Notes: generated from the sequence alone by a model not told the origin. DNA of 64,000 nt from Bacteroidales bacterium (GCA_029974835.1 JARKQN010000127.1:39578-103577); one strand, 5' to 3'; shown: positions 53,178 to 62,480, numbered from the stretch's first letter. Translations and numbers: made by a program.

Positions 53178-56153
53178 ATGGCTGTTATTGATGGCATAAT
53201 GGATCTTCAGAAGTACGATTTCTCCGATACTTCCTTCGATCTCCTTATGCAGAAAAGGATACACCGGGTTCTTATTATCTGCAGCAACTACGATAATTAC
53301 ATGCTCGAGGAAGACGGCAGGATAGATGAGCAGATTTTCAATGAATATGTTTCGCTCAACCTGCGCTATCCGCCTTCTTTCGTTCAGACAGATAACGCCG
53401 AAGATGCCTTCAGAATTCTGGCCGAAGGTAACATAGACCTTGTAATTGCCATGCTGAGCGTGAAAGGTACCGAGGTCTTCACGCTTGCAAAGCAGATAAA
53501 ACAGCTGTATGAGAAGATACCTATAGTGGTCCTGACCTATTTCTCGCGCGAAGTATCGGTAAGGGTTGAGAAAGAAGATTTAAGTGCCATCGATTACGTA
53601 TTCTGCTGGCTCGGCGATGCTTCGCTTATCCTGGCAATTATCAAGCTGCTGGAAGATAAGATGAATGCTCCGCATGATATTGAACAGGTTGGCGTGCAGG
53701 CAATTATCTTTGTCGAAAACTCCAGGAGGTACATCTCATCCTATCTTCCCAATCTGTACAAGATAGTCCTGATGCAGTCGCTCGATTTTCAGAGGGAGGC
53801 TCTTAACGAACACCAGAAGATGCTGAAGATGCGGGGAAGGCCGAAAATCCTGCTCGCAACTAACTTTGAGGAGGCAGTGGCACTTTATGAAAGATATAAA
53901 TACAATGTTCTGGGTGTTATTTCCGACATCTGTTACAAACGCAACGGGGTAACGGATGAAAATGCGGGTGTGGAACTCTGCAGGCTTGTGAAGGCCGACG
54001 ACGACCATGTTCCATTTCTGCTGCAGTCGTCAAGCCTTGAACACAAAAAAGTAGCCGAAGAACTGGGTGCAGGGTTTATTTTCAAGTATTCAAAAACCCT
54101 CTCCCTCGAACTGCGTAATTACATCATCCAGAACCTGGCATTCGGGCCGTTTGTCTTCAGAAACCCCGACACGATGGAACCCATTGCCATTGCAACAGAT
54201 CTGCAGAGTCTTCAGCAAAAGATACTTACTGTTCCCGACAAGTCGCTCGAATATCATGCCGGAAGAAACCATTTCTCGAAATGGCTCAATGCGAGGGCAC
54301 TGTTTCCCGTTGCCCAGCTTTTTAAGTACCTGAGGAAGGAAGACTTTGCCACCCTCGACGAAATGAGAAGATTCCTTTACGTGGCTATCTCAAGCTTCAG
54401 GCTGGGTAAGGGCAGGGGGGTGATAGCAAAATTCGACAGAGCCAGTTTTGATGAATACCAGATATTTTCAAGAATAGGCGAAGGGTCCATTGGCGGAAAG
54501 GCGAGGGGACTGGCCTTTATCAACAGCATCATAAAGAAAAACAAGTTATACAGAAAATTCCCCGACGTTTTAATCTCAATCCCCCGGACAATCGTCCTCA
54601 GTACCGATGCCTTTGACGAATTCATGGACAACAACAATCTGTACTCCGTTGCAATGTCGGACCTGCCTGATGAAGATATACTTGCAAGGTTTATCAGCGC
54701 CGAACTGCCGGGGTGGGTTTACCAGGACTTTTACGCTTTTCTGTCGGTTTCCCGGAATTATCCTCTGGCTATCAGGTCGTCGAGCAAGCTCGAGGATTCC
54801 TATTATCAGCCTTTTGCCGGCATCTATTCAACCTACATGATACCCCGCGTGCCAGACAACAGGTACATGGTTCAGCTAATCGCCGATGCCATAAAGGAGG
54901 TCTATGCTTCGGTCTATTACAGGATGAGCAAAGCCTATATGACCGCCACATCCAACGTAATAGATGAGGAAAAGATGGGGATTATCATACAGGAGGTATG
55001 CGGAAGCAGACACGATGATCTTTTTTATCCTACACTTTCAGGCGTTGCAAGATCAATAAACTACTATCCTGTAGGCCATGAAAAATCGGAAGACGGAATT
55101 GCCAACGTGGCATTCGGCCTCGGGCGCCTGGTAGTGGAAGGGGGGCAGTCGCTCAGGTTCTCGCCAAAGCATCCGAAAAAGATACTTCAGCTTAACTCTC
55201 CCGAAAATGCCCTGCGCGAATCGCAGAAATACTTTTATGCGCTTGATCTGAACGTCAGTAAGTTTGTGCCTTCCACCGATGACGGGATTAACCTGCAGAA
55301 GATCAAGATAAAGGATGCAAACAATGAAACCGCATTGAAGTATCTTGCATCTACATACGACAGTAATAACAATATACTTTATGATGGCATAAACAGGCCG
55401 GGTACGAGAATAATCACTTTCGCAGGCATACTTCAGTATAACCGGTTCCCGCTTGCCGAGATACTTGATTCCCTCCTCGAATCAGGTTCGCAGGAGATGA
55501 ACCATCCCATTGAGATAGAATTTGCCGCGAACCTCGAAACACCTCCTGGAATGCCGAAAATATTCAACTTCCTTCAGATAAGGCCGATAGTGCAAAACGA
55601 ACAGGCGATCAGCGTTGATATAGACAAAGTTGAACCCGATGCAACAATAGTGTGGTCGTCAGCGGCTTTGGGCAACGGCGTTTTCAGGGGGATACATGAT
55701 ATTATCTACCTCAGGCAGGATTCATTTAATCCTGCAATGAACGAGAAAATTGCAGAGGAACTTGAGAGAATCAATTCGCTCTTTCAAAAGGAAGGATCGG
55801 GATATGTTCTTATCGGGCCGGGACGATGGGGTTCATCCGACCCCTGGCTTGGCGTTCCGGTAAAATGGCCCCAGATCTCGGCAGCCAGGATAATTGTGGA
55901 GGCTGGTCTTGCAAACTACCGTGTCGATCCCAGCCAGGGAACACATTTCTTTCAGAATCTTACTTCCTTCAGGGTCGGGTATTTCACGGTGAACCCCTTT
56001 GAGGGTGACGGTTTCTTTGATGAGAAATGGCTGAACCGACACCCCGCTGTCCATGAGAACCAGTATCTCAGGCATGTACGGTTCACCCGGCCGCTCGAAA
56101 TAATGATCGACGGCAGAAAACACAAAGGTGTGGTTCTGAAACCTTCTGAATAG
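53178..56153 (+). CDS. Receiver-domain / PEP-synthase-like ATP-grasp hybrid protein
   Basis: 991 residues, not a standard PEP synthase or PPDK. N-terminus: two receiver-like domains, the first (about 28-160) without an acceptor Asp (VIAMLSV), the second (about 172-320) with AIIFVENSRRY and a candidate acceptor Asp250 in VISDICY. Then a linker and a PPDK_N-type ATP-grasp nucleotide-binding domain (about 410-810): EGSIGGKARGLAFI, AIRSSSKLEDSYYQPFAGIYS with Arg533, VCGSRHDDLFYPTLSGV, and LQIRPIV near 799-805. After that comes a C-terminal part (about 810-991) with GPGRWGSSDPWLGVPV. The phospho-His swivel domain and the PEP-utilising TIM barrel of real PEP synthases are absent. It follows korAB, so it may sense or signal central carbon state. 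Function unproven. Confidence 0.82.
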   Translation: MAVIDGIMDLQKYDFSDTSFDLLMQKRIHRVLIICSNYDNYMLEEDGRIDEQIFNEYVSLNLRYPPSFVQTDNAEDAFRILAEGNIDLVIAMLSVKGTEVFTLAKQIKQLYEKIPIVVLTYFSREVSVRVEKEDLSAIDYVFCWLGDASLILAIIKLLEDKMNAPHDIEQVGVQAIIFVENSRRYISSYLPNLYKIVLMQSLDFQREALNEHQKMLKMRGRPKILLATNFEEAVALYERYKYNVLGVISDICYKRNGVTDENAGVELCRLVKADDDHVPFLLQSSSLEHKKVAEELGAGFIFKYSKTLSLELRNYIIQNLAFGPFVFRNPDTMEPIAIATDLQSLQQKILTVPDKSLEYHAGRNHFSKWLNARALFPVAQLFKYLRKEDFATLDEMRRFLYVAISSFRLGKGRGVIAKFDRASFDEYQIFSRIGEGSIGGKARGLAFINSIIKKNKLYRKFPDVLISIPRTIVLSTDAFDEFMDNNNLYSVAMSDLPDEDILARFISAELPGWVYQDFYAFLSVSRNYPLAIRSSSKLEDSYYQPFAGIYSTYMIPRVPDNRYMVQLIADAIKEVYASVYYRMSKAYMTATSNVIDEEKMGIIIQEVCGSRHDDLFYPTLSGVARSINYYPVGHEKSEDGIANVAFGLGRLVVEGGQSLRFSPKHPKKILQLNSPENALRESQKYFYALDLNVSKFVPSTDDGINLQKIKIKDANNETALKYLASTYDSNNNILYDGINRPGTRIITFAGILQYNRFPLAEILDSLLESGSQEMNHPIEIEFAANLETPPGMPKIFNFLQIRPIVQNEQAISVDIDKVEPDATIVWSSAALGNGVFRGIHDIIYLRQDSFNPAMNEKIAEELERINSLFQKEGSGYVLIGPGRWGSSDPWLGVPVKWPQISAARIIVEAGLANYRVDPSQGTHFFQNLTSFRVGYFTVNPFEGDGFFDEKWLNRHPAVHENQYLRHVRFTRPLEIMIDGRKHKGVVLKPSE

Positions 56154-56160
56154 ACCCCAA

Positions 56161-57042
56161 TCAGAGGGCGACGCTGCCTGCCTCTACGTCCTTGCTGATC
56201 TTCTTAATAAGTCCCTGCAAAACATTCCCCGGACCTGCTTCAACGAAACTGTCTGTCCCCGCCTTGATCATGTTAAGAACCGTCTGAGTCCACCTTACGG
56301 GTGATGTAAGCTGCAGCACAAGATTGGCCTTTATCTGCCCGGGATCTGATGACGGAAGTGCATTTACATTCTGAAATACGGGACAGGAAGGTTTTGAGAA
56401 TTTTGCCGAGTTAATGGCCTCTTCAAGCTCTTTGCCCGCAGGTTCCATTAAGGGAGAATGAAAAGCTCCACCCACCGACAACTTCAGAGCCCTTTTTGCA
56501 CCCCTCGACTTCAGGATTTCTATTGCCTGGTCGACCGCCTCATTGGTGCCTGAGATCACGATCTGGCCAGGGCTGTTGTAGTTTGCGGGAACAACTCTTC
56601 CTCCGAAACCTGCACATACTTCCTCAACTATGTTGTCGTCGAGTCCGAGAATGGCCGCCATTGTCGAAGGATTTATTTCGCAGGCTCTCTGCATAGCCGA
56701 GGCTCTTCTCGACACAAGTGTAAGACCCTCATCGAAGGAGAGGGCCCCCGATGCTACTATTGCGGAGAATTCACCGAGGGAGTGCCCTGCAACCATTGCC
56801 GGTTTGAAGGAAGTTCCCATCACAGAGGTGATTATGACTGAGTGGAGGAAAACAGCAGGTTGTGTAACCTTTGTCTGCCTCAGATCTTCCTCCGTACCTC
56901 CGAACATAATATCCGTTATCCTGAAACCCAGGACGGAGTTGGCCCGTTCGAAGAAATCTTTCGCAACAGGGTATTTCTCATAAAGATCTTTTCCCATTCC
57001 GGGATACTGAGCCCCCTGACCGGGGAATACGAATGCTGTCAT
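56161..57042 (-). CDS. fabD: Malonyl-CoA:ACP transacylase
   Basis: Moves malonyl groups from CoA to acyl carrier protein for fatty acid synthesis. 293 residues. Active Ser in AGHSLGEFSAIV (about 88-99), FPGQGAQYPGMGKDLY at the N-terminus, QRACEINPSTMAAILGL, and catalytic His in GGAFHSPLM. Own -7 box upstream; on the minus strand after folE. Confidence 0.97.
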   Translation of the reverse strand: MTAFVFPGQGAQYPGMGKDLYEKYPVAKDFFERANSVLGFRITDIMFGGTEEDLRQTKVTQPAVFLHSVIITSVMGTSFKPAMVAGHSLGEFSAIVASGALSFDEGLTLVSRRASAMQRACEINPSTMAAILGLDDNIVEEVCAGFGGRVVPANYNSPGQIVISGTNEAVDQAIEILKSRGAKRALKLSVGGAFHSPLMEPAGKELEEAINSAKFSKPSCPVFQNVNALPSSDPGQIKANLVLQLTSPVRWTQTVLNMIKAGTDSFVEAGPGNVLQGLIKKISKDVEAGSVAL

Positions 57043-57097
57043 ATTATCTGAATATTATTTCCCGATAGCCTGAAATATCCGGATTTTTCCGGAGCTG

Positions 57098-57105
57098 CAA
57101 AAATA
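57098..57105 (-). promoter_or_regulatory. fabD promoter (-7 box)
   Basis: TATTTTTG on the minus strand, an exact match about 55 bases before the fabD ATG and just inside or after the folE 3' end region. No clear -33 box. Confidence 0.5.
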
Positions 57106-57112
57106 GAAAAAA

Positions 57113-57760
57113 TCAGTGAAGCCGTGTGCCAATGAGGTGCATGAATTCTTCCCTTGTGCGGAAGTTCTGCATAAAACAGCCTGTGAATGCGGAGGTTGTT
57201 GTAACCGAGTTCTGTTTCTGAACGCCTCTTATCTGCATGCACATATGCTGGGCCTCTATAACAACGGCGACCCCCAAAGGCTGAAGGCAATCCTGTATGG
57301 TGTCGCGGATTTGCGTTGTAAGTCTTTCCTGTACCTGCAGACGGCGGGCAAAAGCTTCCACCACACGTGCTATCTTGCTAAGCCCCGTAATGTATTCGTT
57401 TGGAATGTATGCAACATGAGCCTTCCCGAAGAATGGAAGCATGTGATGCTCACATAACGAATATATGTCAATATCCTTTACCAGTACCATCTGTTTGTAA
57501 TCCTCCCTGAATTTGGCGGAGTTAAGTATTTTGCACGGATTCTGATGATATCCCATCGTCATGAAATAAAGCGCCTTGGCAACCCTTTCGGGCGTTTTCA
57601 GGAGACCCTCCCTGCCGGGGTCTTCTCCGAGAAGGCCCAGTATCTTCCTGTAATAATCGGCAACTTCCTTTACATTATCCTGATTCCACTGTTCAACTTT
57701 GGTATAGCCTGATTCAGTTTCAACTAATCCGTTTTCGATAACCTTAATCTTTTTTGCCAT
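57113..57760 (-). CDS. folE: GTP cyclohydrolase I
   Basis: Makes 7,8-dihydroneopterin triphosphate from GTP. About 215 residues from the Met at [11 protein letters not shown]; a start 33 bases earlier is open but overlaps the upstream gene more. Zinc and active-site motifs: [40 protein letters not shown], and [20 protein letters not shown], with the Cys/His/Cys zinc ligands. It overlaps the PTPS-family gene by 17 bases, so the pair is translated together and shares the pterin path. Confidence 0.96.
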   Translation of the reverse strand: MAKKIKVIENGLVETESGYTKVEQWNQDNVKEVADYYRKILGLLGEDPGREGLLKTPERVAKALYFMTMGYHQNPCKILNSAKFREDYKQMVLVKDIDIYSLCEHHMLPFFGKAHVAYIPNEYITGLSKIARVVEAFARRLQVQERLTTQIRDTIQDCLQPLGVAVVIEAQHMCMQIRGVQKQNSVTTTSAFTGCFMQNFRTREEFMHLIGTRLH

Positions 57761-58163
57761 AATATTCAATTGTATTGTTTTCTGTCTCATCAATCCTTAT
57801 GCAATGCAGTTCGCAGCCTGCCTCCCTTAGGGGCTTTTCAAGCTCATTCCATATTGCCACCGCCAGGTTCTCGGTAGTCGCATTTATTCCTTTCATAAAA
57901 TCAACCTCCAGGTTGAGGTTTTTGTGATCCACTTTGTCAATAATCTTCTCCCTGATAATCTCCTTAAGGCTGTTAATATTGATAACAAGACCGGTTTTTT
58001 CGGGGAGCGGGCCTTTAACCGTTACGAAAAGCACATAATCGTGCCCGTGCCATGAAGGGTTCGAGCATTTTCCGAAGACCTCCAGGTTCTGTTCGTCAGA
58101 CCATTCGGGGATGTACATCCTGTGAGCCGCACTGAACCTTTCACGCCTGGTAAGATAAACCAT
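57744..58163 (-). CDS. 6-pyruvoyl-tetrahydropterin synthase / QueD family protein
   Basis: 139 residues, T-fold. Zinc ligands are the His of FSAAHRM and the HGH of [21 protein letters not shown] closes the active site. The Cys-to-HGH spacing is C-x5-HGH, as in animal 6-pyruvoyl-tetrahydropterin synthases, whereas E. coli QueD has C-x3-HGH. So it may make 6-pyruvoyl-tetrahydropterin, or 6-carboxy-tetrahydropterin for queuosine; family name alone cannot decide. It is first in a two-gene run with folE, whose product it would use. No queC/queE genes are in view. Confidence 0.88.
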   Translation of the reverse strand: MVYLTRRERFSAAHRMYIPEWSDEQNLEVFGKCSNPSWHGHDYVLFVTVKGPLPEKTGLVININSLKEIIREKIIDKVDHKNLNLEVDFMKGINATTENLAVAIWNELEKPLREAGCELHCIRIDETENNTIEYYGKKD

Positions 58164-58254
58164 AGGGATTATTTCATAATCAACATGTAAAGGTTATCAT
58201 TTTTACTTTTAAAAGCAATAACTTAGCTGTCTGAACAGTGATTAAACCGGATCG

Positions 58255-58923
58255 ATGGAGACACTATGCGTGTTTGCAACTGAAGCTGAAGCAGGTGCGC
58301 TGAAGAATTACAGTCCGACGGGCGTTTCTGACCCATCAGGGAGCCGGATAAATGTTATTGTATCCGGCGTGGGGGCTGTATCGACAGCATGGCATCTGAA
58401 AAACTTCCTGTGTTCGGGCAGCAAACCGGATCTGATAATAAACGCAGGTATTGCGGGGTCGTTCAGGAAATCTCTTCCTCCCGGGGCGCTGGTTATGCCT
58501 GTGTCAGATACTTTTGCAGACCTCGGTATGGAAGAGCCGGGCGGGTTCAGGCATCTGAGCACAACTCCTTTCCTTAATGCCGACACTTTTCCTTTCTCGG
58601 AAGGCAGAATTATCTGCCGGAACAGGTTCACAGACATGCTTTCGGAAATATTCAAACCTGCAGCAGCAGTTACAGTAAACACTGTGACCGGTACCGAAGA
58701 GTCGGCCGAAAGACTAAGGAGGCTTTTCAACCCTGATATTGAAACCATGGAAGGTGCGGCAGTCTTTTACGTGTGTGCCATGGAAAGGATACCATGCGTT
58801 TCGCTCAGGGCGGTATCAAATTTTGCCGGGCTCCGCACAAAAGGCAGCTGGGATACGGACAAAGCCCTGAGAAACCTTACGACAGGGCTGACGCAACTTT
58901 TTAAAATACTGGAAGAAGCATGA
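58255..58923 (+). CDS. mqnB: Futalosine hydrolase
   Basis: Removes hypoxanthine from futalosine in menaquinone synthesis. 222 residues of the MTAN/nucleoside phosphorylase fold. Motifs: VSGVGAVSTAWHL, LIINAGIAGSFRKSLPPGALV and TMEGAAVFYVCAMERIPCVS (glutamate in the MEGAA stretch), SLRAVSNFAGLR. Overlaps mqnD by 4 bases (ATGA). Together with mqnD and the UbiD-type gene it shows that this organism uses the futalosine route. Confidence 0.94.
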   Translation: METLCVFATEAEAGALKNYSPTGVSDPSGSRINVIVSGVGAVSTAWHLKNFLCSGSKPDLIINAGIAGSFRKSLPPGALVMPVSDTFADLGMEEPGGFRHLSTTPFLNADTFPFSEGRIICRNRFTDMLSEIFKPAAAVTVNTVTGTEESAERLRRLFNPDIETMEGAAVFYVCAMERIPCVSLRAVSNFAGLRTKGSWDTDKALRNLTTGLTQLFKILEEA

Positions 58924-59759
58924 AACTTACTCTCGGATTCTCTCCCTGCCCCAACGACACGTTCATTTTCCACGGCATCGTAAATAATAAAGTTGATACG
59001 GAAGGCCTGGAATTTGAAATCTTTATGGCTGATGTTGAGGATCTTAACAGAACAGCTTTCGAAGGTAAGGCCTCACTCCTTAAACTGAGTTACCATGCCT
59101 ATGCCCACGCTTCACGGGATTATATTATACTCGATTCGGGCGGAGCTATAGGGCGGGGTAACGGCCCCCTTGTGATAAGTAAAAGAGAAATGACCCTGGA
59201 AGATATTGATAATTCAACAGTTGCAATTCCGGGTATCTATACCACGGCCAACCTTCTCTTCGGTATGTTCAGACCCGGAGCGGTAAAAAGAAAAGTATAT
59301 CTTTTTTCTGATATCCCCGACGCGGTTCTGAATGATGAAGCTGATGCCGGTATAATTATTCATGAAACAAGATTTACTTACCGGGAAAAGGGACTCAGGG
59401 AAGTCGCCGACCTCGGAATGCTGTGGGAGAATATGACCGGACTGCCGGTCCCGCTGGGGACCATTGCCATTCACAGAAAAATTCCGGAAAATGTTGCCCG
59501 TTCTGTAAACAGGATAATAAGGAGAAGCATTGAGTATGCCAAAAACAATATACCGGAAACATATCAGTTTATTAAGCAGCATTCGCAGGAAACTTCCGAT
59601 GAGGTCATTGGCAGGCATATTGAGTTATATGTAAACAGTTTCACGGAAAGCATGGGGAAGGAGGGAAGGATGGCCGTATCGGAACTTTTCCGAAGGGCCG
59701 CCGGTGCAGGCGTGATCCCGGAGCTTCCTGAAACAATATTCCTTCAGGTAAATAATTAA
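58920..59759 (+). CDS. mqnD: 1,4-dihydroxy-6-naphthoate synthase
   Basis: Converts cyclic de-hypoxanthine-futalosine to 1,4-dihydroxy-6-naphthoate. 279 residues of the periplasmic-binding-protein-like MqnA/MqnD fold, but no signal peptide. It opens LGFSPCPNDTFIFHGIVN, the MqnD signature, and has AIPGIYTTANLLFGMF and DAGIIIHETRFTY. mqnA and mqnC are not seen in this window. Confidence 0.95.
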   Translation: MKLTLGFSPCPNDTFIFHGIVNNKVDTEGLEFEIFMADVEDLNRTAFEGKASLLKLSYHAYAHASRDYIILDSGGAIGRGNGPLVISKREMTLEDIDNSTVAIPGIYTTANLLFGMFRPGAVKRKVYLFSDIPDAVLNDEADAGIIIHETRFTYREKGLREVADLGMLWENMTGLPVPLGTIAIHRKIPENVARSVNRIIRRSIEYAKNNIPETYQFIKQHSQETSDEVIGRHIELYVNSFTESMGKEGRMAVSELFRRAAGAGVIPELPETIFLQVNN

Positions 59760-59815
59760 ATACATTAAACAAGGATATTTTTTTGCTGTGAACAGATTAA
59801 CAAATAACAGATGAT

Positions 59816-60388
59816 ATGGAATTTTCAGATCTGATATCAAAATGCAGAAGTTACCGAAGGTTCGATGAATCGGTAAGGATTGATTACGACTTTCTCAGAA
59901 AGCTGGTTGGTTACGCCAGGCTTTCGGCTTCAGGAGCCAACAGGCAGCCTCTGAAATATCTGCTGTACACTTCTCCTGACGACTGTGAAAAGATTTTCCC
60001 TGCAACGGCATGGGCGGGTTACCTTCCGGAATGGCCCGGACCTGAACCGGGTGAGAGACCGGCAGCATATATAATTGTTCTCGGGGATACCGAAATTACG
60101 TCAAACTTCGGATTTGATCCCGGTATAGCGGCCCAGAGCATGATGCTCGGCGCTGTCGAAGCCGGGTTCGGAGGCTGTATCATAGCATCGATTAAAAAAG
60201 ATCTGCTCCGTAGTCAGCTGGGCATCCCCGACAGATATGAAATCCTTCTTGTCCTTGCCCTCGGCAAACCGGTTGAAAAAGTTGTAGTTGAGGATATAAA
60301 AGATAATAATGTTAAATACTGGCGCGACAGCGAAAAAACACACCATGTTCCCAAACGCACTCTTGATGAATTGATTCTCAGGCTGTAA
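59816..60388 (+). CDS. Nitroreductase-family flavoprotein
   Basis: 190 residues. CRSYRRFDESVRIDYDFLRKL, ARLSASGANRQPLKY (FMN site), LGAVEAGFGGCIIASI and LGKPVEKVV are typical of small FMN nitroreductases. Substrate cannot be read; many Bacteroidota copies act in anaerobic redox balance. Sits 56 bp after mqnD. Confidence 0.9.
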   Translation: MEFSDLISKCRSYRRFDESVRIDYDFLRKLVGYARLSASGANRQPLKYLLYTSPDDCEKIFPATAWAGYLPEWPGPEPGERPAAYIIVLGDTEITSNFGFDPGIAAQSMMLGAVEAGFGGCIIASIKKDLLRSQLGIPDRYEILLVLALGKPVEKVVVEDIKDNNVKYWRDSEKTHHVPKRTLDELILRL

Positions 60389-60400
60389 GGTGATAATTTT

Positions 60401-61120
60401 ATGAATGGAAGGGATTTCATGAGTTTTATACTGGCAGTTTTCCTGACCGGGTCGGCATGGGGGCAGGCACAGCAGGGAAATAACCGGATTCTTTTCAGAG
60501 GGGTGGTGATTGACGCAGAATCGGGTGCGAGGCTTGGAGGATCGCAGGTTTACATTAACAGTGCACTGAGCGGCACAAGCCGGGATGACGGCACTTTCTC
60601 ATTCTTCGCAGTTAAGAATGACTCTGTCCGGTTTACGAGGCTCGGTTACAAGCCTCATACATATGTTGTCCCTGACACACTCAGAACACAGGAGGTTCTT
60701 ACAGGCGTATATCTCTCGCCCGACACAATCGGGATTGGAGAGGTGTTGATTATTCCCAGGCTTCCCTCATTATCAGGCGTGGTAATGCAATCCTCTGAGC
60801 AGGATCGGCTCCTCGGCAATGCCCGGAACAATATCTCGGCTGCCGCCTACCAGGGACGAACAGGCTGGAATAAACTAGGAGATCCCTCAATGAATTATGA
60901 GCTGCTTCGCCAGAAACAGAAAACAGAGGCATACGAGAGGGGAGGTATTCCTTCCGACAGGATTGCAGGAATAAGTCCTTTTATGCTCCTTCCCGCAGCG
61001 TATCTCCTTATTCACGGCTTGCCCGAAAAACCTGAAGCCCCCGAACCACACATCTCGGGCAGGGAGATTGAAGAACTCAACAGACTCTTTAAGGAGTCAC
61101 TGAGAAAGAGCGGGAACTGA
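60401..61120 (+). CDS. Secreted protein with carboxypeptidase-regulatory-like domain
   Basis: 239 residues: signal peptide (about 6-22), then a CarboxypepD_reg-like beta-sandwich (about 28-110; LFRGVVIDAESGARLGGSQVYI, DDGTFSFFAVKNDSVRFTRLGY), and a helical C-terminal part (about 130-239) of no known family. In TonB receptors this domain sits at the N-terminus, but here it is stand-alone, with no barrel. 12 bp after the nitroreductase gene. Role unknown. Confidence 0.8.
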   Translation: MNGRDFMSFILAVFLTGSAWGQAQQGNNRILFRGVVIDAESGARLGGSQVYINSALSGTSRDDGTFSFFAVKNDSVRFTRLGYKPHTYVVPDTLRTQEVLTGVYLSPDTIGIGEVLIIPRLPSLSGVVMQSSEQDRLLGNARNNISAAAYQGRTGWNKLGDPSMNYELLRQKQKTEAYERGGIPSDRIAGISPFMLLPAAYLLIHGLPEKPEAPEPHISGREIEELNRLFKESLRKSGN

Positions 61121-61139
61121 TCAGACCCGGCCGGGCGTG

Positions 61140-62051
61140 TCAACCCTTTACAAATATTGCCTTAATAATGTCGGAAGCCATCCTCGGGTTCTCCTTAAGG
61201 CGGCGTGTACAGTACCCAAACCATTCTTTGCCAAAGGGAACATATATCCTCATCGTATGCCCCTGGCTCACTATACTGTCCCTCAGCTTGGGTGTAACGC
61301 CGTAAAGCATCTGGAACTCATACATGTTCCTGGGAACATTGTATTTCTCAATCAGTTTATAAGCCCCGTCAATTAAAGGCTTGTCGTGCGTGGCAATACC
61401 TACATAAACTTTTTTGCCGAGGAGCAGTTCAAGATCATCGAGGTAGTGGCTGTTTATTTCGTCATATTTTTTCCATGCAATTGATGCCGGTTCATTATAA
61501 ATTCCCTTGCAAAGCCTGAAATTAAGTGGAGCTTCGGGAGTGTGAACCTCCAGAAGTTTCTCAATATCTGCTTTTGTACGATGCAGATAAGCCTGCAGAA
61601 CAAGACCAACACTCCGGGGGAATTCCGCTTTCAGCCTCCTGTAAAGGTCAATTTCCATATCAGTGCATGGGGAGTCTTCCATGTCAATCCTGATGAAATT
61701 ATTTATTGATGCTGCCTTTGCAACTATCTCCCTGATATGGTTGTAGCAAACCTCCCTGTCGATAAGAAGACCAAAGCTTGTAGGCTTAAGAGAGAAATTT
61801 CCGTCGATACCGCTCTTATGTGCAAAATCTATCAGATTAATATATTCCTCCTTATTTCTCTGAGCCTCGTTCAGGTCGCGTATGAACTCTCCGAGAACAT
61901 CTATGGTTACTTTTATTCCCCTTGAATTGAATTCATGCGAAACCCTCATCGCATCATCAATTGTCTCACCCGATATGTACGACTTTGAAAAGAGCCAGAT
62001 AAATTTTTTCGGGAAGTATGGTAAAACCGAAGCTATAAGTTTATTAATCAT
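61140..62051 (-). CDS. Proline dehydrogenase (monofunctional)
   Basis: FAD enzyme oxidising proline to pyrroline-5-carboxylate. 303 residues, the small monofunctional PRODH. TIM-barrel motifs: VTIDVLGEF, IRIDMEDSPCTDMEIDLYRRL (part), LCKGIYNEPASIAWKKYDEI, VGIATHDKPLI, YEFQMLYGVTPKLRDSI, YVPFGKEWFGYCTRRLKENP. No adjacent pyrroline-5-carboxylate dehydrogenase. Convergent with the secreted protein gene and next to the inverted-repeat element upstream. Confidence 0.92.
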   Translation of the reverse strand: MINKLIASVLPYFPKKFIWLFSKSYISGETIDDAMRVSHEFNSRGIKVTIDVLGEFIRDLNEAQRNKEEYINLIDFAHKSGIDGNFSLKPTSFGLLIDREVCYNHIREIVAKAASINNFIRIDMEDSPCTDMEIDLYRRLKAEFPRSVGLVLQAYLHRTKADIEKLLEVHTPEAPLNFRLCKGIYNEPASIAWKKYDEINSHYLDDLELLLGKKVYVGIATHDKPLIDGAYKLIEKYNVPRNMYEFQMLYGVTPKLRDSIVSQGHTMRIYVPFGKEWFGYCTRRLKENPRMASDIIKAIFVKG

Positions 62052-62149
62052 GGTCTATGTTATTAATTTTATTTTCTTGTCAGGATGAGAATGTACTTAT
62101 CATTTTATTTTCTTTTGCATTATTAAACGGATAATTTTGAAAATTGAGT

Positions 62150-62283
62150 ATGAGATTCTTCGCTTCACTTCGTTGCGATCAGAATGACAGTTGTTTGTTG
62201 GAGGCGAGGCCTCCGACAAACAACTCCTCCTAAACACCGCCTCTATAAATGTCTGTCATTCTGAGCGAAGCGAAGAATCTCAT
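62150..62283. repeat. 134-bp nested inverted repeat, MITE/REP-like
   Basis: Outer arms are 17 bases, identical and inverted (ATGAGATTCTTCGCTTC at 62150-62166 and its complement at 62267-62283), joined by a second 12-base pair (TCAGAATGACAG at 62179-62190 and its complement at 62253-62264). Inside lies another palindrome, 17 bases per arm with one G-T mismatch (62189-62205 and 62209-62225, around GGAGGC GAG GCCTCC). No open frame of note and no clear target-site duplication. The outer wording is like short palindromes scattered in other Bacteroidota genomes. The 62052-62480 gap holds nothing else convincing. Confidence 0.75.
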
Positions 62284-62480
62284 TCTTTTAATCGGACACT
62301 ATTAAATTTTTTTTCATATTTTGAATAACAGACTCAAATTTAAAGATGCAGGGATGATAATTTTGCTGACCTTTATCACAATAAAATAATGATTTGCGGG
62401 AAGGCGTTATTTTTATGAACATTTTTTTAAACAGTGCAACCAACAGTTTTATATTGTTGTCTTAAAATTGTCGCAGACCA

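Noticed and set aside
53178..56153. Calling this gene phosphoenolpyruvate synthase or pyruvate phosphate dikinase
   Set aside because: Only the ATP-grasp part is shared; the phospho-His and PEP-binding domains are missing.
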